From the NCBI GenBank assembly GCA_964476515.1, contig CAYZAY010000025.1:1-29402 (forward strand): a DNA stretch of 29,402 nt, read 5' to 3'. The DNA comes from JASMHC01 sp964476515. Lineage in GTDB: Bacteria; Pseudomonadota; Alphaproteobacteria; Rhodobacterales; Rhodobacteraceae. The position numbers and the translations under genes are program-made. Positions 14,046 through 21,873 of this stretch are shown here, in pieces. Positions within the stretch are counted from its first letter, which is position 1, and every line of letters begins with the position of its first letter. The notes under the pieces are model-generated. The model was not told the DNA's origin. It saw nothing but the letters and a program-made list of their open reading frames with translations, and made no database searches.

Positions 14046-15338
14046 TTATCCCAGCTTCAGATTGTCGATGCCCACCAGCCTGTCATAGAGCCAGTAGAGA
14101 ATGAGGATGCCGCCCAGAAGCAGCGCCGCAAGGGCAGCAGCCAGCGACCAGTTAAGCGATTTTTGCATGTGGAAGGCGATCAGGTTCGAGATCAACTGAC
14201 CATCCGCGCCACCAACAAGGGCCGGTGTGATGTAGTAACCAACCGCCAGAATGAAGACGAGCAACGCCCCTGCCCCGATACCTGGGACTGTTTGCGGGAA
14301 ATATATCCGGCGGAACGCTGTCCAGCTTGTCGCTCCAAGGCTTCGGGCCGCGCGAACGTAAGACGGGTTGATCGGACGCATTACCGAATAGAGCGGCAGA
14401 ACCATGAACGGCAACAGGATGTGCGTCATCGCAATCAATGTGCCAAGCTGGTTGTACATCATCTGTATTCGGTTTTCGTCGCTCAGAATGCCCAACCCAA
14501 CCATTGTATCGTTTAAGACACCTTGCGATTGCAGCAACACCATCCAACTGGTGGTTCGCACCAGAAGAGACGTCCAGAATGGCAGCAAAACAAGGATCAT
14601 CAATAGGTTTGAATACCGCAGTGGCAAATTCGCCAGAAGGTGCGCGATTGGGTATGCAAGAAGAAACGTTAGACCTGTGATCACCAGCGACAGGAACAAT
14701 GTGCGTGTAAACAGTTTCACGTAAACTTGGCGGTTCTCATTCACCATTTGAACTGCGCCGGTTTCGTCGCGGTTGCGGTCTACAGCGGCAAGGTAGAAGT
14801 TGAGCGTATAGGCCGAAGATGCGCCACGCATGACCTGCCAAAGCTTGGGGTCACCCCAATCTTCGTCCACATCGAGAAGCGCTTCTTTAAACGGACCTTC
14901 TAGTTTTGCAGCTTTACGTGCGGATTTTGTGAACAAAGATCGGCTACCCGAAAGCTCGTAGTTGATCCGTGTACCGGCTTGCCCAGGCGCTTTCAATTCG
15001 CGAAGCAAAATCAAGTCCTGCACGACGGCCGCATAGGCAGCCTCATCGGGCTCAGTGCCGTTCGGGTTGTCCTCGAACCAATCTTTGAGGTTGTTCATAA
15101 TCGGAGTGCGTACTCCGGTAGTGACGTCCTCGTGCATCGTGAAGCCTTCGTTGTAGACCGATTTGTGCAGCATCTGCCCAATCGGTGTAACGAAGGTGAT
15201 CAAAATAAATGCCAACAATGGCAGAACCAAAAAGAACGCCCGCCGTTTTGCATGCGCTTGCGCTGAGGCAAGAGCAGCCTTGAGAGGCTTGCCGTCGGCC
15301 GTTGTCAGTAGTTCCGTATTTGCGGTCGTATCGCTCAT
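14046..15338 (-). CDS. Polyamine-type ABC transporter permease (PotB family) with large periplasmic insertion
   Basis: From the ATG at 15338 the protein is 430 residues; a TTG 45 bases earlier is less likely. TM1 is at about residues 33-53. A hydrophilic stretch of about 155 residues (55-210) precedes the usual permease core, which starts at 'LFTRTLFLSLVITGLTFLLAYPIAHLLA' and holds five more TM helices. The EAA motif is 'SYVRAARSLGATSWTAFRRI'. Typical PotB proteins are about 280-300 residues, so the first periplasmic loop is enlarged by roughly 130-150 residues. It pairs with the downstream PotC-type subunit. No strong ribosome binding site is visible, so its translation start is the least certain of the operon. 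Confidence 0.9.
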   Translation of the reverse strand: MSDTTANTELLTTADGKPLKAALASAQAHAKRRAFFLVLPLLAFILITFVTPIGQMLHKSVYNEGFTMHEDVTTGVRTPIMNNLKDWFEDNPNGTEPDEAAYAAVVQDLILLRELKAPGQAGTRINYELSGSRSLFTKSARKAAKLEGPFKEALLDVDEDWGDPKLWQVMRGASSAYTLNFYLAAVDRNRDETGAVQMVNENRQVYVKLFTRTLFLSLVITGLTFLLAYPIAHLLANLPLRYSNLLMILVLLPFWTSLLVRTTSWMVLLQSQGVLNDTMVGLGILSDENRIQMMYNQLGTLIAMTHILLPFMVLPLYSVMRPINPSYVRAARSLGATSWTAFRRIYFPQTVPGIGAGALLVFILAVGYYITPALVGGADGQLISNLIAFHMQKSLNWSLAAALAALLLGGILILYWLYDRLVGIDNLKLG

Positions 15339-15379
15339 TTGAAATGCCCAGATAGTCGCTTTGAGATTGTTGGTTTTGA

Positions 15380-15415
15380 CCAAAAGGCACCGCCCCCGAA
15401 TGATTGGGGGCGGTG
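15380..15415 (-). terminator. Strong intercistronic stem-loop between SBP and permease genes
   Basis: CACCGCCCCC (15388-15397) and GGGGGCGGTG (15406-15415) form a perfect 10-bp stem with an 8-base loop, placed 14 bases after the binding-protein stop. On the minus strand only CCTTTT follows, so it is more likely a partial terminator or mRNA 3'-end stabiliser. Either would raise expression of the upstream binding protein over the permeases. Confidence 0.7.
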
Positions 15416-15429
15416 ATAGTTAAGGCTGA

Positions 15430-16503
15430 TTAGTTAGCCAACCAAGCGTTGAAGCGCTCGTTGAGTTCTGCGTCCATGTCGACCCAGAATTCAAAGTTGT
15501 TAACCAGAGCGTTGTCTAGGTTAGCAGCTGCTGTTGGCATATGTGGTGCCATCTCGGTTTTACCATCCGAGTACAGGCCAACCATTGCGCCAGACGACTT
15601 ACGTGCAGGACCGTATGATATCCACGACGCTTGGTCTGCGAGACGCTGAGTGTCGGTCGAGTAAGCAACAAACTTCATCGCTTCTTCTGCGTTAGGTGCA
15701 CCTTTTGGAACAACCCAAAGGTCGAAGTCGAGGATCTGACCGTCCCAAACAACTTCCAGAGGCTGGCCTTCGGCAACCGCCGCGTTGAAGATACGACCGT
15801 TATACGCTGTCGACATTACAACTTCGCCGTCTGCCAGAAGCTGTGGAGGCTGAGCGCCGGCTTCCCACCAGACGATGTCGTCTTTGATGCGATCAAGTGT
15901 TGCGAACGCACGGTCGATGCCTTCTTCGGTTTCAAGCAGTTCGTAAACGTCATCCGCTTGAACGCCGTCACCCATCAAAGCCATTTCGAGGGTCGCTTTG
16001 GCCGACTTGCGAAGGCCACGCTTGCCTGGGATGGCAGAGGTGTCGAAGAATTCTGCGATGGTTGTTGGGGCCACCGAAACGTTGTCCGAGTTATAAGCGA
16101 AAACGGTCGACCAAACGATGTTTGCAACCGCACAGTCCTGCAGACCACCCGAGATGAAGTCTTCCGACGCTGGTGTGCCATCAGGAGCAGACGGTAGCAT
16201 CGAGTGATCCATTTCCATCAGAAGGCCTTCGTCGCAGAGACGAACCGCATCCGAGAATTCAACGTCAGCGACGTCGATCGACACGTTTCCAGCTTCAACC
16301 TGAGCTTTGATCGGAGTTGCCGGGTTGTCAGAGTCAACCGAGTTCACCTTGATGCCAGTCTCGGCGGTGAACGGCTTGTGATACGCTTCAACTTGGGACT
16401 TGGTGTAAGCACCACCCCAGGACATAACGGTCACTTCTTGTGCGCTAGCGGCAACTGCAACGCTAGTAAGCGCCGTCGCCATCAATACTGTTTTTAGTTT
16501 CAT
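15430..16503 (-). CDS. Periplasmic substrate-binding protein of polyamine-type ABC importer (PotD/PotF family)
   Basis: A 357-residue protein with a clear Sec signal peptide, residues 1-21 (MKLKTVLMATALTSVAVAASA, cleaved before QEV). The mature part has the SBP_bac_8/PotD pattern 'VTVMSWGGAYTKSQVEAYHKPF'. It captures the solute in the periplasm and delivers it to the PotB/PotC-type channel. AAGGGAG precedes the ATG. A GCCCGT/ACGGGC inverted repeat lies in the 104-base gap after the ATPase gene, as does a TATAAT at 16571-16566, so it may have extra transcription or processing signals. The ligand cannot be read from sequence; the neighbouring creatinase suggests creatine or a related guanidino acid. 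Confidence 0.92.
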   Translation of the reverse strand: MKLKTVLMATALTSVAVAASAQEVTVMSWGGAYTKSQVEAYHKPFTAETGIKVNSVDSDNPATPIKAQVEAGNVSIDVADVEFSDAVRLCDEGLLMEMDHSMLPSAPDGTPASEDFISGGLQDCAVANIVWSTVFAYNSDNVSVAPTTIAEFFDTSAIPGKRGLRKSAKATLEMALMGDGVQADDVYELLETEEGIDRAFATLDRIKDDIVWWEAGAQPPQLLADGEVVMSTAYNGRIFNAAVAEGQPLEVVWDGQILDFDLWVVPKGAPNAEEAMKFVAYSTDTQRLADQASWISYGPARKSSGAMVGLYSDGKTEMAPHMPTAAANLDNALVNNFEFWVDMDAELNERFNAWLAN

Positions 16504-16607
16504 ATGTTTCTCCCTTGCCCGTTACTTCCTTGGAACGACCCTACGGGCACATTAAGGCCGTTCTCATTATATGCTGATCCGGTCGTCGGACCAGCACGAA
16601 ATCAATC

Positions 16608-17705
16608 TCAGGCGTCCAGGGCCCGACAATCTGCTGGCAACCAGCCGATTTCAATTTGCGTGCCAGGTTCTAGGCGCTGCTGATCCGGAGCGTTCCGTGT
16701 TTTCACAATGAAATCTTCGTTTCCGGCTACACGCAGGCGCGTTCTGAAAATGTCACCCATGTAGATGAATTCCATAACCTCGGCCTTCAACGTGTGAGCA
16801 TTGTCCTGAAGACGCGACTTAGTCATCTCGACCCGTTCGGGACGGATGGAAACCTTAGTTCTTTCGCCGACCTTGGTCACATTGACCGGCTTGGCGTCGA
16901 TGATCTCGCCGTCGTCCAGCTTGATTTCGCACAGGTCGCCTTTGATCTCGGTTACAACACCTTCAAGCGTGTTGTTCTCGCCGATGAACTGAGCAACGAA
17001 GCTGTTCTCAGGTTCTTCATAAAGCTTATCGGGCGGCGCAAGCTGCTGGATGCGGCCATCGTCGAACACCGCAACGCGGTCCGACATGGTCAGCGCCTCG
17101 GTTTGGTCGTGCGTCACATAAACTGTGGTGATACCCAACTCGTGTGCCAGACGGGTGATTTCAAACTGCATGTGCTCGCGCAGTTGCTTATCCAGCGCGC
17201 CAAGCGGCTCGTCCATCAAAACCAGCTCGGGTTCAAACACCAAAGCACGCGACAAAGCGATACGCTGTTGCTGACCACCAGAAAGCTGGGCTGGACGGCG
17301 ATTGATAAAGTCGCCCATCTGAACCATGTCCAGCGCGCGCTTAACTTTGTCTTCGCGCACGCTCTTGTCCATTCCACGCACTTCCAGCGGGAAGGACAGG
17401 TTTTCGCCGACGGTCATGTGCGGGAACAACGCATAGTTCTGGAACACCATCCCAATGCCACGCTTATGTGGTGGAATGTTGTTGATTGGCTGGCCACCCA
17501 AGAGGATTTCGCCGTGCGTCGCAGTCTCAAAACCGGCCAGCATCATAAGACAGGTCGTCTTACCGGACCCGGATGGCCCGAGCATGGTGAGAAACTCACC
17601 CTTGGGCATGTCAAGATTGAGATCCTTTACGACAAGAGTTTCGCCGTCGTAAGATTTCTGCACACGTTCGAATGACACAAATGCCATTTCGTTTTTGTTA
17701 TTCAC
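16608..17705 (-). CDS. ABC transporter ATP-binding protein (PotA family)
   Basis: A 365-residue importer ATPase. Walker A GPSGSGKTT is at about residues 43-51, the Q-loop lies in 'GMVFQNYALFPHMTV', the signature LSGGQQQR and Walker B 'LVLMDEPLGALD' follow, then the H-loop 'TVYVTHDQTEA' and a C-terminal TOBE domain (about 280-365). It powers the PotB/PotC-type channel. The start is ambiguous: GTG at 17705 or TTG at 17708 follow the GGGAG ribosome binding site, while the ATG at 17687 has none. I prefer GTG. That GGGAG can be closed into CCCGC/GCGGG, with the CCCG also reachable by the upstream leader, suggesting translational control. It is the first gene of the importer operon. Confidence 0.93.
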   Translation of the reverse strand: MNNKNEMAFVSFERVQKSYDGETLVVKDLNLDMPKGEFLTMLGPSGSGKTTCLMMLAGFETATHGEILLGGQPINNIPPHKRGIGMVFQNYALFPHMTVGENLSFPLEVRGMDKSVREDKVKRALDMVQMGDFINRRPAQLSGGQQQRIALSRALVFEPELVLMDEPLGALDKQLREHMQFEITRLAHELGITTVYVTHDQTEALTMSDRVAVFDDGRIQQLAPPDKLYEEPENSFVAQFIGENNTLEGVVTEIKGDLCEIKLDDGEIIDAKPVNVTKVGERTKVSIRPERVEMTKSRLQDNAHTLKAEVMEFIYMGDIFRTRLRVAGNEDFIVKTRNAPDQQRLEPGTQIEIGWLPADCRALDA

Positions 17706-17847
17706 CAATTTCCAGCTCCCGCGCGGGTAAATTCAAATTAATTGCTCTTTGGCACCGCACTTCGCAGCGGCAATTCAAGGGCAGACGCCGACCTAACAAT
17801 TTGACGCTCAATTATTCACGTCCTCATCAATTTGCCAGGAGAATAAC

Positions 17848-17937
17848 TTACCCGGCCCATTTCCCCGGCGTTCAGGGGGAAGCCACTTTGACAGTGACCT
17901 TGGCAGGGGGTACCGCGACGCCATCGCGTTTATGCCA
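17848..17937 (-). promoter_or_regulatory. Structured leader RNA, copy 2 (candidate riboswitch before importer operon)
   Basis: On the minus strand: P1 TGGCA (17937-17933) with TGCCA, P2 CGCGA-TGGCG-TCGCG, P3 GGTCACT-gtcaa-AGTGGCT and P4 CCCC-TGAACGCC-GGGG. Compared with copy 1, the third P1 pair is G-C instead of A-U, a compensatory change, while P2, the P2 loop and the P4 loop are identical. The 3' CGGGTAA (17854-17848) pairs perfectly with TTACCCG (17730-17724). That segment otherwise contributes its CCCG to a CCCGC/GCGGG hairpin hiding the GGGAG ribosome binding site of the ATPase gene. This is the layout expected of a translational switch. The rest of the 299-base gap (17706-18007) holds only the promoter and linker. 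Confidence 0.75.
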
Positions 17938-17947
17938 CGAAGATTAC

Positions 17948-17975
17948 GTTACGGTGTTCGAAATGGAATCGTCAA
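17948..17975 (-). promoter_or_regulatory. Promoter of the importer-operon leader
   Basis: TTGACG (17975-17970), a 16-base spacer and CGTAAC (17953-17948), then exactly 10 bases to P1 of the leader RNA. Elements and spacing match those before creatinase, although the spacer sequences differ. Confidence 0.6.
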
Positions 17976-18007
17976 GAAAGAATCTAAACTCCGGTCAGAA
18001 AACTGGT

Positions 18008-18709
18008 TCAAGAGAGCGATTTGATATGCCAAGCCAAGGCCGAATTACTTGAAAAGACAGGCTTATTCAGTGCTTTTTCGACCTCTGGAATTGCATCGAT
18101 TGTACGCAGATTTGTGCAACTGATGAACACGCCGTCCACGCCGTCACTGCTTCCCAATTCAATGGCCGCACTCACCACCGAGCGCGAAGTAATACGGGCA
18201 ACCTGCGCGTCGTCACCTTCCGTGAAGGTGCCAAACACATCGGTTTCTAGGCCATTGTCGCGAAATACCCTCCGAAGCGGTTCGTTCACCTCTTCGATAT
18301 ATGGCGACAACAGCGCCAACCGACGAAGCGCACGGTCCTTCGCAAAGGCAATCGCCGCGCGCAAAGGATTCGTCACCGCTCGCGCGTTACAGTTTCGTTT
18401 CACCAGCTCTTCAACCTTGTCCGAACCAATCACCGCCGACCCCGAGGTGCATCCGTACCCAACAACCGAAAACGAACGCGCTGTCGGCAAAAGCCCTGCG
18501 GCGGTTGGCAAAGCAATTTCCATCTCGGCAAGAGTGTCGGTTGTGACAGATGTCTGATTTGGAATGCGGCTGATGTACATTGACGCCGGAAAGTCCGAGA
18601 AATAGGCCTTAAACTCCGGCTCTAAAGACTCATCGGTCTGCAAGATGATCATCCCGATTGCATCAGGCAGAACGCCGCCGTTTTCAATTTCGTAAGGTAT
18701 CGCACTCAT
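18008..18709 (-). CDS. Asp/Glu racemase-superfamily protein (EutA / arylmalonate decarboxylase-like)
   Basis: A 233-residue two-lobed Asp/Glu racemase-fold protein. The two expected catalytic cysteines are present, Cys87 in 'GYGCTSGSAVIG' and Cys198 in 'VFISCTNLRTID', each in the family's C-T/S motif. The general layout (IILQTDESLEPEF, YISRI, LLSPYIEEVNEPL) resembles EutA of ectoine-utilisation clusters and the maleate isomerase/arylmalonate decarboxylase branch. With both cysteines it could racemise, epimerise or isomerise a small acid or amino acid. Its ATG overlaps the stop of the upstream M24 gene by four bases (ATGA), so it is translationally coupled and the last gene of its operon. The substrate is unknown. 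Confidence 0.8.
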   Translation of the reverse strand: MSAIPYEIENGGVLPDAIGMIILQTDESLEPEFKAYFSDFPASMYISRIPNQTSVTTDTLAEMEIALPTAAGLLPTARSFSVVGYGCTSGSAVIGSDKVEELVKRNCNARAVTNPLRAAIAFAKDRALRRLALLSPYIEEVNEPLRRVFRDNGLETDVFGTFTEGDDAQVARITSRSVVSAAIELGSSDGVDGVFISCTNLRTIDAIPEVEKALNKPVFSSNSALAWHIKSLS

Positions 18710-19839
18710 AGCTCTGGAATCTCCGATGCCTGACGCGGGCTTAGATATTTCGGTCCGTTTTCTGTCACGACGATATTTTCTTCATGAACCAGGAGCACGT
18801 CGCCAATTGCGATGCCGGGCTCCAAGGTCAGAACCATCCCTTCCTCGATCACGGTATGATCCGTCGGGATCAACGACGGCCACTCGGTCAAAGACATCCC
18901 AAGCCCATGCCCGAGCCTGCCTGCGCCGGTATCCTCCGAGTCTTTCGAGACGATATCGTTCATCGCATGAAACAGATCGGCAGCCGTCTTACCGGGCCGG
19001 CAAATTTCGAAAGCCGCATCGGAAGCCTCGATCAGGCGCGCATGCGCATCCCGTACCGCATCAGACGCCGGTCCGATCGACCAGTTCCGGTCGAAATCCG
19101 AGAAATAGCCGTCCCATACCAGACCCGTATCCAACATCAGCACGTCGCCATTTGCCAAAGGCGCGTCCGACGCGGGTGAAATCACGTCCGAATAGCCGCC
19201 CTGTTCTGCACCGCCAGAAACATAGGGCACCCAATCGGCCCCCTCGTCGAGACACAGCATCTGAAACTTTCGAAAAACAGTTTCAATAGGCACGCCTGCG
19301 CACGCTATTTCAGGGACCCGCGCAAACGCGTTGCCCGCGATCTGGCAAGCCCGTGCAATCTTATCAATCTCAGCCTGCGACTTGACCATGCGCATCTGAC
19401 GAATAATCCCGTGGTCAGACCCAAGCTTCACCCGCTCGCCCAAACGCTGAACATCATTCAGAGGCATCCGCACATGCGTTTCATGCGAATCGGGAACCCC
19501 GACCACTCCACCCGAAGCTAGCTCGTTTAATACATCGGCCAACAGACTAACCCCGTCGTCGCTTAGATCAGGAGAGCTCCACGTGCGGACATCGTCGATC
19601 CAGCCACGCCCCATCAATGCAGCCCCGATAGACGGAATGACCGCCACCGGCTTGCCCGAAGCCGGCACGACAAGATACCAAGGCCGCGTTGGGCTTTCCC
19701 AAAATCGCGTTAAAAAACCTGTGAAATAACGCACTTCAGGCTCGGACGTCAGCAATAGGGCAGCCAAGCCATGCTTTGCCATCAATCCTTGAGCTTTGGC
19801 GGTGCGTGCTTCGAATTCCTCTTGCGAAAATCCCCTCAT
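18706..19839 (-). CDS. M24 metallopeptidase (Xaa-Pro dipeptidase-type) with complete metal site
   Basis: A 377-residue pita-bread enzyme. I placed the start at the ATG at 19839, which forms an ATGA overlap with the upstream lyase stop; an ATG 24 bases earlier would lie inside that gene. Unlike the other three M24-fold proteins here, all five metal ligands are present: Asp237 (LMLDTG), Asp248 (YFSDFDRNW), His311 (LGHGLG), Glu340 (TLEPG) and Glu354 (VHEEN). It should be a di-metal hydrolase cleaving an amide or peptide bond, most simply an Xaa-Pro dipeptidase. The operon suggests it may instead act on an amide-linked amino-acid derivative. It is coupled by 4-base overlaps to both neighbours. 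Confidence 0.88.
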   Translation of the reverse strand: MRGFSQEEFEARTAKAQGLMAKHGLAALLLTSEPEVRYFTGFLTRFWESPTRPWYLVVPASGKPVAVIPSIGAALMGRGWIDDVRTWSSPDLSDDGVSLLADVLNELASGGVVGVPDSHETHVRMPLNDVQRLGERVKLGSDHGIIRQMRMVKSQAEIDKIARACQIAGNAFARVPEIACAGVPIETVFRKFQMLCLDEGADWVPYVSGGAEQGGYSDVISPASDAPLANGDVLMLDTGLVWDGYFSDFDRNWSIGPASDAVRDAHARLIEASDAAFEICRPGKTAADLFHAMNDIVSKDSEDTGAGRLGHGLGMSLTEWPSLIPTDHTVIEEGMVLTLEPGIAIGDVLLVHEENIVVTENGPKYLSPRQASEIPEL

Positions 19840-20879
19840 GCAGGCCCCTCGGATATGAAGCACAACGTTCGTGCATCGCCCCCCATGCCCAACGCGCCCT
19901 GAACATCAGGGCGAAGTGCAGCCGCCAGCCCCGCACCGCCGGATGGAGATGTTTCCATGCCCATCGCAGCCAACGTTGGCAAAATAACTTCGACGTCGTC
20001 GTCCGTCAGCGTCAGAAAATAATCCGCATCCCTGCCCAAACCATTCAGCGCAATCAACGACGGTTCCTTACAATCAAGACGCCCCATCGAGCTATCAGGC
20101 CCATCGGTAAACACGCATTTGCCCGCTTCGATACTGGCCTGCAACGCTGGCGCTGCTTCTGGCTCAACAACGATAATCATCGGCTCGTCTCCCCACGCTT
20201 TGCGCGCATATGCGGCGACGGCACAGGCCAAACCGCCCACTCCCGCCTGCAAGAAGATATGCGTTGGCGGTTCAGGGCATTGTTCGACGGCTTCCGCAAC
20301 CATCTGAACGTAGCCTTCCATCAGAATGAGGGGAACTTCAGTGTAGCCTTCCCAAGACGTGTCCGACAAAAGCGTCCAGTCATTTTCTTTTGCCAAGCGC
20401 ATCGCTTCGTCCATGGATTCTGCATAGTTTGTCCCCACTCGGATTGGCGTTGCACCCAGCGCGGCAAGGCGTTCGCCAAAGCTTTCCGGCACGGTTTCAG
20501 CAATGCAAACCACCGATTTAGCACCAAACGCCCGCGCGCCAGCAGCTACACTTAGCCCGTGATTGCCGGCGCTGGCCGTCACATAGGTTCGACCCTCTAG
20601 CGTTGTACCGTCGGGATTATTGGTAATCTCGCTAGCTTGTCTCGCGATGACATACGCCGCGCCCAGCGCCTTGAATGACCCAAGCCCCATGCGGGTGCGT
20701 TCGTCCTTGGCCCACAAAACCCCGGCCCCAGTAGGAGACGAGATCGACAACAGTTCCGTTTCGCCCGTCTTTGGGCACTTAGTAAGAAGAGCCGCGACCT
20801 TTGGTGCGTCGGTCGACGGGTAAGGCGCGTTCGTAGCCAGCTTTTCGCCGTCACGATATGGATTGGATATTAGTTGCAT
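19836..20879 (-). CDS. PLP-dependent lyase of the diaminopropionate ammonia-lyase type (YgeX/DpaL-like)
   Basis: A 347-residue fold-type II PLP enzyme. The Schiff-base lysine is Lys70 in 'GLGSFKALGAAY'. The phosphate/substrate loop is 'TASAGNHGLS' (101-110). 'LLSDTSWEGYTEVPLILMEGY' and 'THIFLQAGVGGLACAVAAY' closely parallel E. coli diaminopropionate ammonia-lyase rather than plain threonine dehydratase. That enzyme turns 2,3-diaminopropionate into pyruvate and two ammonia. At 347 residues it is shorter than the roughly 400-residue E. coli protein. A diamino acid or hydroxy-amino acid substrate is likely, and EutB-like dehydratase function is an alternative. It lies 96 bases behind the DUF1989 gene and overlaps the M24 gene by four bases. 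Confidence 0.82.
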   Translation of the reverse strand: MQLISNPYRDGEKLATNAPYPSTDAPKVAALLTKCPKTGETELLSISSPTGAGVLWAKDERTRMGLGSFKALGAAYVIARQASEITNNPDGTTLEGRTYVTASAGNHGLSVAAGARAFGAKSVVCIAETVPESFGERLAALGATPIRVGTNYAESMDEAMRLAKENDWTLLSDTSWEGYTEVPLILMEGYVQMVAEAVEQCPEPPTHIFLQAGVGGLACAVAAYARKAWGDEPMIIVVEPEAAPALQASIEAGKCVFTDGPDSSMGRLDCKEPSLIALNGLGRDADYFLTLTDDDVEVILPTLAAMGMETSPSGGAGLAAALRPDVQGALGMGGDARTLCFISEGPA

Positions 20880-20975
20880 TGGTTGCTTTCATCAGACGTT
20901 TCCGCCCGACAGTTTCCATTTCACCCATAGCTGTCAACAATTCTTCAATTGCCGACGAAAATTTCCAATTTCACG

Positions 20976-21839
20976 TTAGCGACCGTGGCTTCCATCATAA
21001 GCGTTTTGGGCCGGTGCTACATGCGACTGTCGAAAGACTTCACCCGGATCCCAAACCTCAATCAGTAAGGGATAACAGGCGGCAGTGTCCGACGAATGGT
21101 CGGACGAACAATCGCCGCCGGGACAGGCGGACAGACCGACCAATAGATCAATCTCGGCAAAGATTTCCAGATAATCGCCCGGGCGAACCGGACTGGATTT
21201 CATGAAATACTGCCCTGTGTCGCGCGTGAAGCCAGTGCACATAAAGACGTTCAACACGTCGTGGACATACTTCTCTGCTTCGTCCAGCGGCATATCGACA
21301 TAGTCAGACAATGCGCGTGTCAGATTGGAGTGGCAGCAATAGTGATAGTCGTCACCTGACAACAAACGCCCCGTGTAGGGATCACATCGGGTGCCTATCA
21401 CGTCATGGACGGACCCGCCGAATTCATCGAACCCATACCAATCAAGACTATCGTCCTCGATCGTCGCCATAGGGCGCATATAGGGAAAGCTCGACCACAT
21501 GCGATCACCGGTCGATAGGTGCGTCCCATGCAAAGCCCTTGTTTTACCTGAATAAAACCGCTCAGACAGGTCATGCGCATTCCAAAGATTTAAATCCCCG
21601 ACCTGTGAGCCTTGGACAGAACAAATCCGAAAGAACGCGCCTTGGGGAACCTCAATGCATCCCGCGTCGCGTGGCTGAACCAATAGCTCGGCTGTCTTCG
21701 TCGCGCCCCTTCGCGCCCCCTTCAACCTGTCCAGATCAACGCTGGGCAAGGTTTCAGGCGGGTAGCAAATGACCGGTGCGATTGTTTTTCTGGCGTCCCC
21801 GTCGCCAGGGGCGGAATGCAGAGGTTTATCTAGCTTCAT
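20976..21839 (-). CDS. DUF1989 / urea carboxylase-associated family protein
   Basis: A 287-residue DUF1989 protein. Characteristic segments are 'VPQGAFFRICSVQGSQVGDLNLW', 'HDVIGTRCDPYT', 'CCHSNLTRAL', 'GDYLEIFAEIDLLVGLSACPGGDCSS' and a terminal 'EVWDPGE'. The clustered Cys/His residues (CHSN, ACPGGDC) suggest a metal site. DUF1989 pairs associated with urea/guanidine carboxylase form carboxyguanidine deiminase (CgdAB), so a C-N hydrolase acting on a guanidine- or urea-like group is plausible. This protein stands alone, without a second DUF1989 subunit or a carboxylase nearby, so its reaction is unknown. AAAGGTGA precedes the ATG. It lies 34 bases behind ureohydrolase 2 in the same operon. Confidence 0.88.
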   Translation of the reverse strand: MKLDKPLHSAPGDGDARKTIAPVICYPPETLPSVDLDRLKGARRGATKTAELLVQPRDAGCIEVPQGAFFRICSVQGSQVGDLNLWNAHDLSERFYSGKTRALHGTHLSTGDRMWSSFPYMRPMATIEDDSLDWYGFDEFGGSVHDVIGTRCDPYTGRLLSGDDYHYCCHSNLTRALSDYVDMPLDEAEKYVHDVLNVFMCTGFTRDTGQYFMKSSPVRPGDYLEIFAEIDLLVGLSACPGGDCSSDHSSDTAACYPLLIEVWDPGEVFRQSHVAPAQNAYDGSHGR

Positions 21840-21873
21840 ACGTCACCTTTCAAGTGGGATTTGACCGGTGAAT

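Noticed and set aside
16566..16571. TATAAT as a promoter for the polyamine-type binding protein
   Set aside because: No acceptable -35 at 16-18 bases; the gene is also well explained as part of the importer operon.
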